A stretch of 7,091 bases of DNA from a bacterium. GTDB lineage: Bacteria > JAMCPX01. Where the stretch lies: the NCBI GenBank assembly GCA_027364825.1, contig DAHXOM010000382.1, forward strand, positions 1 through 7,091. The letters run 5' to 3'. Below the pieces are notes generated by a model. It had not been told where the DNA came from. It did no database searches and saw nothing but the letters and a program-made list of their open reading frames with translations. Positions 4,602-7,091 of this stretch are shown piece by piece. Each line of letters opens with the position of its first letter. The stretch's first letter is position 1. The translations under genes and the position numbers were made by a program.

Positions 4602-5747
4602 TTACAGCCAGTACCGTATCAGGTGGAATATGCTCTCAAGGAGCTTTTCCAGAAACGGACGGTTCTTCCACTCATTCAAATCCAGCTCTTTACAGTTCTT
4701 TATGTCCGCATCAATGAAGGCTTTCATCTCTTCGCTGAAATGCGTGTTCATAACAGCGACGTTTACCTCGAGGTTGTGCAGAAGGCTTATCCTGTCTATG
4801 TTAAAGGAGCCTACGGTACTCCAGATGTTATCGATAACTGCGGCCTTCGCATGCAGGACCGTGCCCTGCCAGAGGAATATCCGTGCTCCCCATTTTAAAA
4901 ACCTATGGTATAGTTTTCTGCTTGCATAGTGTACTGCCGTGATGTCCGATTTTGCGGGAAGGATTAAAGAAACCGCCACACCCCGTTTCAATGCATTCTT
5001 CAAAACCCTCTGGATGCCCCTGTCCGGTATAAAATAAGCGTTTTCTATGTATATATAGTTTCTTGAGTTTTTTGTTGCATTTATGTAATCCCGCCGTATG
5101 ACCCATTTGTCCTTCATTTCCTTACTTCCGAGGATCTTCAAGGCCACGTCGCCCTGTGGCCCTATCTTCGGGAAAAAACTGCTTGTATCTATCGGTTCTC
5201 CGCCTTTGCTGGACCACGTAGAAAGAAAAAGTTTTTGCAGTTCCTTTACCGCCGGTCCTTCTATGAGTATTTCAATATCGTGCCAGTTCTTACCATTCCC
5301 GTTCGAACCCGTATATTCGTCCGTTAGATTGATACCTCCGATAAAACCTATTCTGCCGTCGACGATCATTATCTTCCTGTGGTCCCTGTGAAACCAGCCC
5401 CAATGCTTTGTTATAAACGGCGCGTAAGGGTTAAACTCCAGCAGCTTTACCCGGTTTTCTCTTAAATAATCAAAAAAGCCGTCACCCGTTTCAAGGGATC
5501 CTATTGCATCGTAGATCATGTTGACGGCACAGCCCTGCATGGCTTTTTCTGCAAGACGCCGTGCAAATTCCCATCCTGTGTTGTCACTGGCTATATTGTA
5601 AATTTCAAGATTGATTGTTTCCCGTGCATTTTCTATAGATTCAAACATTGCGGGGAATGCAGTGGTGCCGTCTTTAAAAATGCGGGCACTGTTGTTCGGA
5701 ACGGCTTTCTCAAGAAATGTGTTTATCCACCGTTCCCGTCTTTTCAA
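4602..5747 (-). CDS. Phospholipase D / cardiolipin synthase-like protein (two HKD motifs)
   Basis: With the TTG start at 5747 the protein has 381 residues. It carries both halves of a PLD-type transferase: HKD motif 1 is H123-x-K125-x4-D130 followed by GFIGGIN, and HKD motif 2 is H299-x-K301-x4-D306 followed by STVGSFNID. The catalytic histidines would form and resolve a phosphatidyl-enzyme intermediate. There are no N-terminal membrane helices, which matches ClsB/ClsC-like synthases rather than ClsA. Cardiolipin or phosphatidylglycerol synthesis is likely, but a phospholipase role is not excluded. The TTG overlaps the upstream gene's stop (TTGA), with AGGGA 9 bp before it, so translation appears coupled. 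A GTG at 5825 would extend the frame by 26 residues but overlaps the ferredoxin gene by 82 bp. The neighbours handle glycerol-3-phosphate, the lipid headgroup precursor. Confidence 0.85.
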   Translation of the reverse strand: MKRRERWINTFLEKAVPNNSARIFKDGTTAFPAMFESIENARETINLEIYNIASDNTGWEFARRLAEKAMQGCAVNMIYDAIGSLETGDGFFDYLRENRVKLLEFNPYAPFITKHWGWFHRDHRKIMIVDGRIGFIGGINLTDEYTGSNGNGKNWHDIEILIEGPAVKELQKLFLSTWSSKGGEPIDTSSFFPKIGPQGDVALKILGSKEMKDKWVIRRDYINATKNSRNYIYIENAYFIPDRGIQRVLKNALKRGVAVSLILPAKSDITAVHYASRKLYHRFLKWGARIFLWQGTVLHAKAAVIDNIWSTVGSFNIDRISLLHNLEVNVAVMNTHFSEEMKAFIDADIKNCKELDLNEWKNRPFLEKLLESIFHLIRYWL

Positions 5748-6142
5748 TGGGTCATGTCCCTGTACAGGAGTATAAGCTCCTTCATCTGCAACCCCGTTGG
5801 ACAATGAACAAGACAGGTGTCGCACTCTGCACAGGCTTTGAGCAATTTGTCGGAATAAAACAGTTCAGGCAATAATCTTGAATAGCTGACATAGAGGTAT
5901 ACCGGCGGGACCTCGTGCTGTATTCCCTTGCATTCGGCTATGCAGATCCCGCAATCTATGCACCACGACAGCGATGGATAGGAGGCCCTTGTTTCCGTGC
6001 TGACGGGTGCAAGCCCCTTGTACTGGTTCACGAACAGATTGTAGCCGTTATACCCGGTGAGCCAGTGCAAAGGCTTCTTGAGGACGTGTACCATCAATCT
6101 GTATGCGAGGTTTAGTAATGCAAGAATATCTTTTTTACCCAT
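5744..6142 (-). CDS. Two-[4Fe-4S] ferredoxin-like protein, short GlpC-like electron-transfer subunit
   Basis: The 132-residue protein has two ferredoxin-type cysteine motifs: C61-x2-C64-x2-C67-x3-C71 and C104-x2-C107-x2-C110-x3-C114-P. This is the arrangement of the iron-sulphur domain of GlpC and HdrC. The roughly 58-residue N-terminal stretch contains no cysteine and is basic and hydrophobic (LNLAYRLMVHVLKKPLHWL), possibly a membrane or partner contact. Full GlpC proteins are about 400 residues and carry two additional cysteine-rich CCG domains; these are missing here and are not found in the following gene. The start lies 3 bp after the glpB stop, with AGGA upstream inside glpB. Its likely job is to pass electrons from the glycerol-3-phosphate dehydrogenase flavoprotein toward the membrane quinone pool or another acceptor. 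The pathway assignment rests on context. Confidence 0.85.
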   Translation of the reverse strand: MGKKDILALLNLAYRLMVHVLKKPLHWLTGYNGYNLFVNQYKGLAPVSTETRASYPSLSWCIDCGICIAECKGIQHEVPPVYLYVSYSRLLPELFYSDKLLKACAECDTCLVHCPTGLQMKELILLYRDMTH

Positions 6143-6145
6143 ACA

Positions 6146-7090
6146 TTATCCTGCCGAGAATATACCGGCCTTTGCCCCTGTTATCATGGCAGTGCCCATG
6201 CCTGTTTTGTCGTATATATAGTTATACCCGGACAACACGGCACCCGCTGCATAAAGGTTTTTATAGACAACCCTGTTGTCCGCATCCACGGGCCTCAAGG
6301 TGTTATCCGTCTTTACCCCCATTGAAAAAAGTATCTGCTCATCAAAAGGATCATCGGTAAGATAGTTCAGGGGAAATGAGTCTTTTATCGGGTGTGCGCC
6401 TATAAAAACGGGCAGTCCGAATACAGCCTCCTTCCATGTCTTATTGCTGACAATGCCGCTGCTGATAAACTTGCCTGTTGCGAGCACAAAACTGTTTGCA
6501 GAGAGAGACAACGTCTGTCCGTTCTTTTGTGTTACCTTGATTGCTTTAACCGTATCTTGAACATCCTGGGTGCTGACTGCCCCGTCAATGATTGTAACTC
6601 CATGCCGTGCAAGCAGTTTATCAAGTGTGTACTGCAGTCTTAACCCTGGCGCGGATGAAGGAGGCGATAAAAACTCCGAGACCCTGTCTCCAAAATAATC
6701 CGCGAACATCTTTGAAACCTCACGGTGTTTTGAAATACCCATGATTGGCGGCAGAAAAGCATGCTCGAATTCCCGGGCATCAAATGTCTGTTTTATGACG
6801 GAGAATACCTTCTTTGCAAGCTCATCGTTATCCATCATGCCGGCGAGCGATATAAAATCATGCTCATTACACTTTATGCCGTGTGCATGCAGTGCAACGT
6901 TCGTGTAGCCGATATTCTTGAATGATGCAAACCCGTACTTGGTAAGGATGCTGGACAAGAATTCCGCGCGGGTCTTGTTGTGGATGGCTGTTTTTTCAAA
7001 ACCTATAAACAGTACGCTCCTGCCCATCAACCGTGCCAGGTTGCCGGTTGCCATGGACGACTGGCAGAACGAAGTGACCTTGAACGTGCC
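6146..7090 (-). CDS. glpB: Anaerobic glycerol-3-phosphate dehydrogenase subunit B, 5'-partial
   Basis: The frame is open through the right edge, so the ATG at 7054 is probably internal and the N-terminus, which should carry the FAD-binding GxGxxG, lies outside. The visible 315 residues match GlpB over their length: GRSVLFIGFE in the middle, SSAPGLRLQYTLDKLL (the GIRLQ-type motif), FVLATGKFISSGI, then GVKTDNTLRP and KNLYAAGAVLSGYN near the C-terminus, with a closing TGMGTAMITGAKAG that helps cover the flavin. In Enterobacteria GlpABC oxidises glycerol-3-phosphate to dihydroxyacetone phosphate at the membrane during anaerobic growth. glpA would be expected upstream, beyond 7091. The gene is followed 3 bp later by the GlpC-like ferredoxin gene. 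No frameshift or stop is seen. Confidence 0.9.
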   Translation of the reverse strand, partial: GTFKVTSFCQSSMATGNLARLMGRSVLFIGFEKTAIHNKTRAEFLSSILTKYGFASFKNIGYTNVALHAHGIKCNEHDFISLAGMMDNDELAKKVFSVIKQTFDAREFEHAFLPPIMGISKHREVSKMFADYFGDRVSEFLSPPSSAPGLRLQYTLDKLLARHGVTIIDGAVSTQDVQDTVKAIKVTQKNGQTLSLSANSFVLATGKFISSGIVSNKTWKEAVFGLPVFIGAHPIKDSFPLNYLTDDPFDEQILFSMGVKTDNTLRPVDADNRVVYKNLYAAGAVLSGYNYIYDKTGMGTAMITGAKAGIFSAG

Positions 7091-7091
7091 G

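Noticed and set aside
4462..4929. Plus-strand open frames at 4462-4929, 4497-4898 and 4499-4717
   Set aside because: They are shadows of the minus-strand PLD gene with intact HKD motifs. They have odd composition and no recognisable domains.

Overview
The window reads as a chromosome segment of an anaerobic Gram-negative bacterium of moderate GC content. The evidence is a GlpB/GlpC-type anaerobic glycerol-3-phosphate dehydrogenase module, a long-form REP-associated (Y1/HUH) transposase, a PQQ-type beta-propeller protein and a Sec-exported CHRD protein. A Desulfobacterota/Syntrophia- or Nitrospirota-like host fits, but this is a low-confidence inference from gene content.

Layout. (1) From the left edge to 1009 is the 3' part of a beta-propeller gene with seven recognisable blades; its start lies outside the window. 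(2) From 994 to 2048 is a compact transposable element: one REP-associated tyrosine transposase gene bracketed by 19-bp perfect terminal inverted repeats. The left repeat supplies the propeller gene's stop codon, and the right repeat contains the transposase's own stop codon. The transposase ends in a segment resembling the DNA-binding domain IV of DnaA. (3) Only 24 bp after the element begins a two-gene unit: a 52-residue single-span membrane protein with a CPDC motif, then a short cation-diffusion-facilitator-like transporter. (4) A tRNA-Ser(CGA) gene with its own promoter follows at 3015-3104. Its 3' end and immediate flank are duplicated about 151 bp downstream, enclosing a purine-rich, hairpin-containing segment. 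(5) From 3335 to the right edge everything is on the minus strand. In transcription order: glpB (cut by the right edge), a short two-[4Fe-4S] GlpC-like protein, a phospholipase D/cardiolipin-synthase-like protein, a 152-bp gap, a CHRD-domain exported protein, and a class I methyltransferase.

The right-hand genes fall into two units. glpB, the ferredoxin and the PLD protein are tightly packed (3-bp gap, then a TTGA stop/start overlap). This suggests coupled oxidation of glycerol-3-phosphate and handling of glycerophospholipids. The CHRD and methyltransferase genes form a second unit with an 8-bp gap. No CRISPR array, toxin-antitoxin pair or obvious defence system is visible. The least ordinary parts are the transposon with its DnaA-like tail and stop-codon-bearing ends, and the tRNA-linked repeat.
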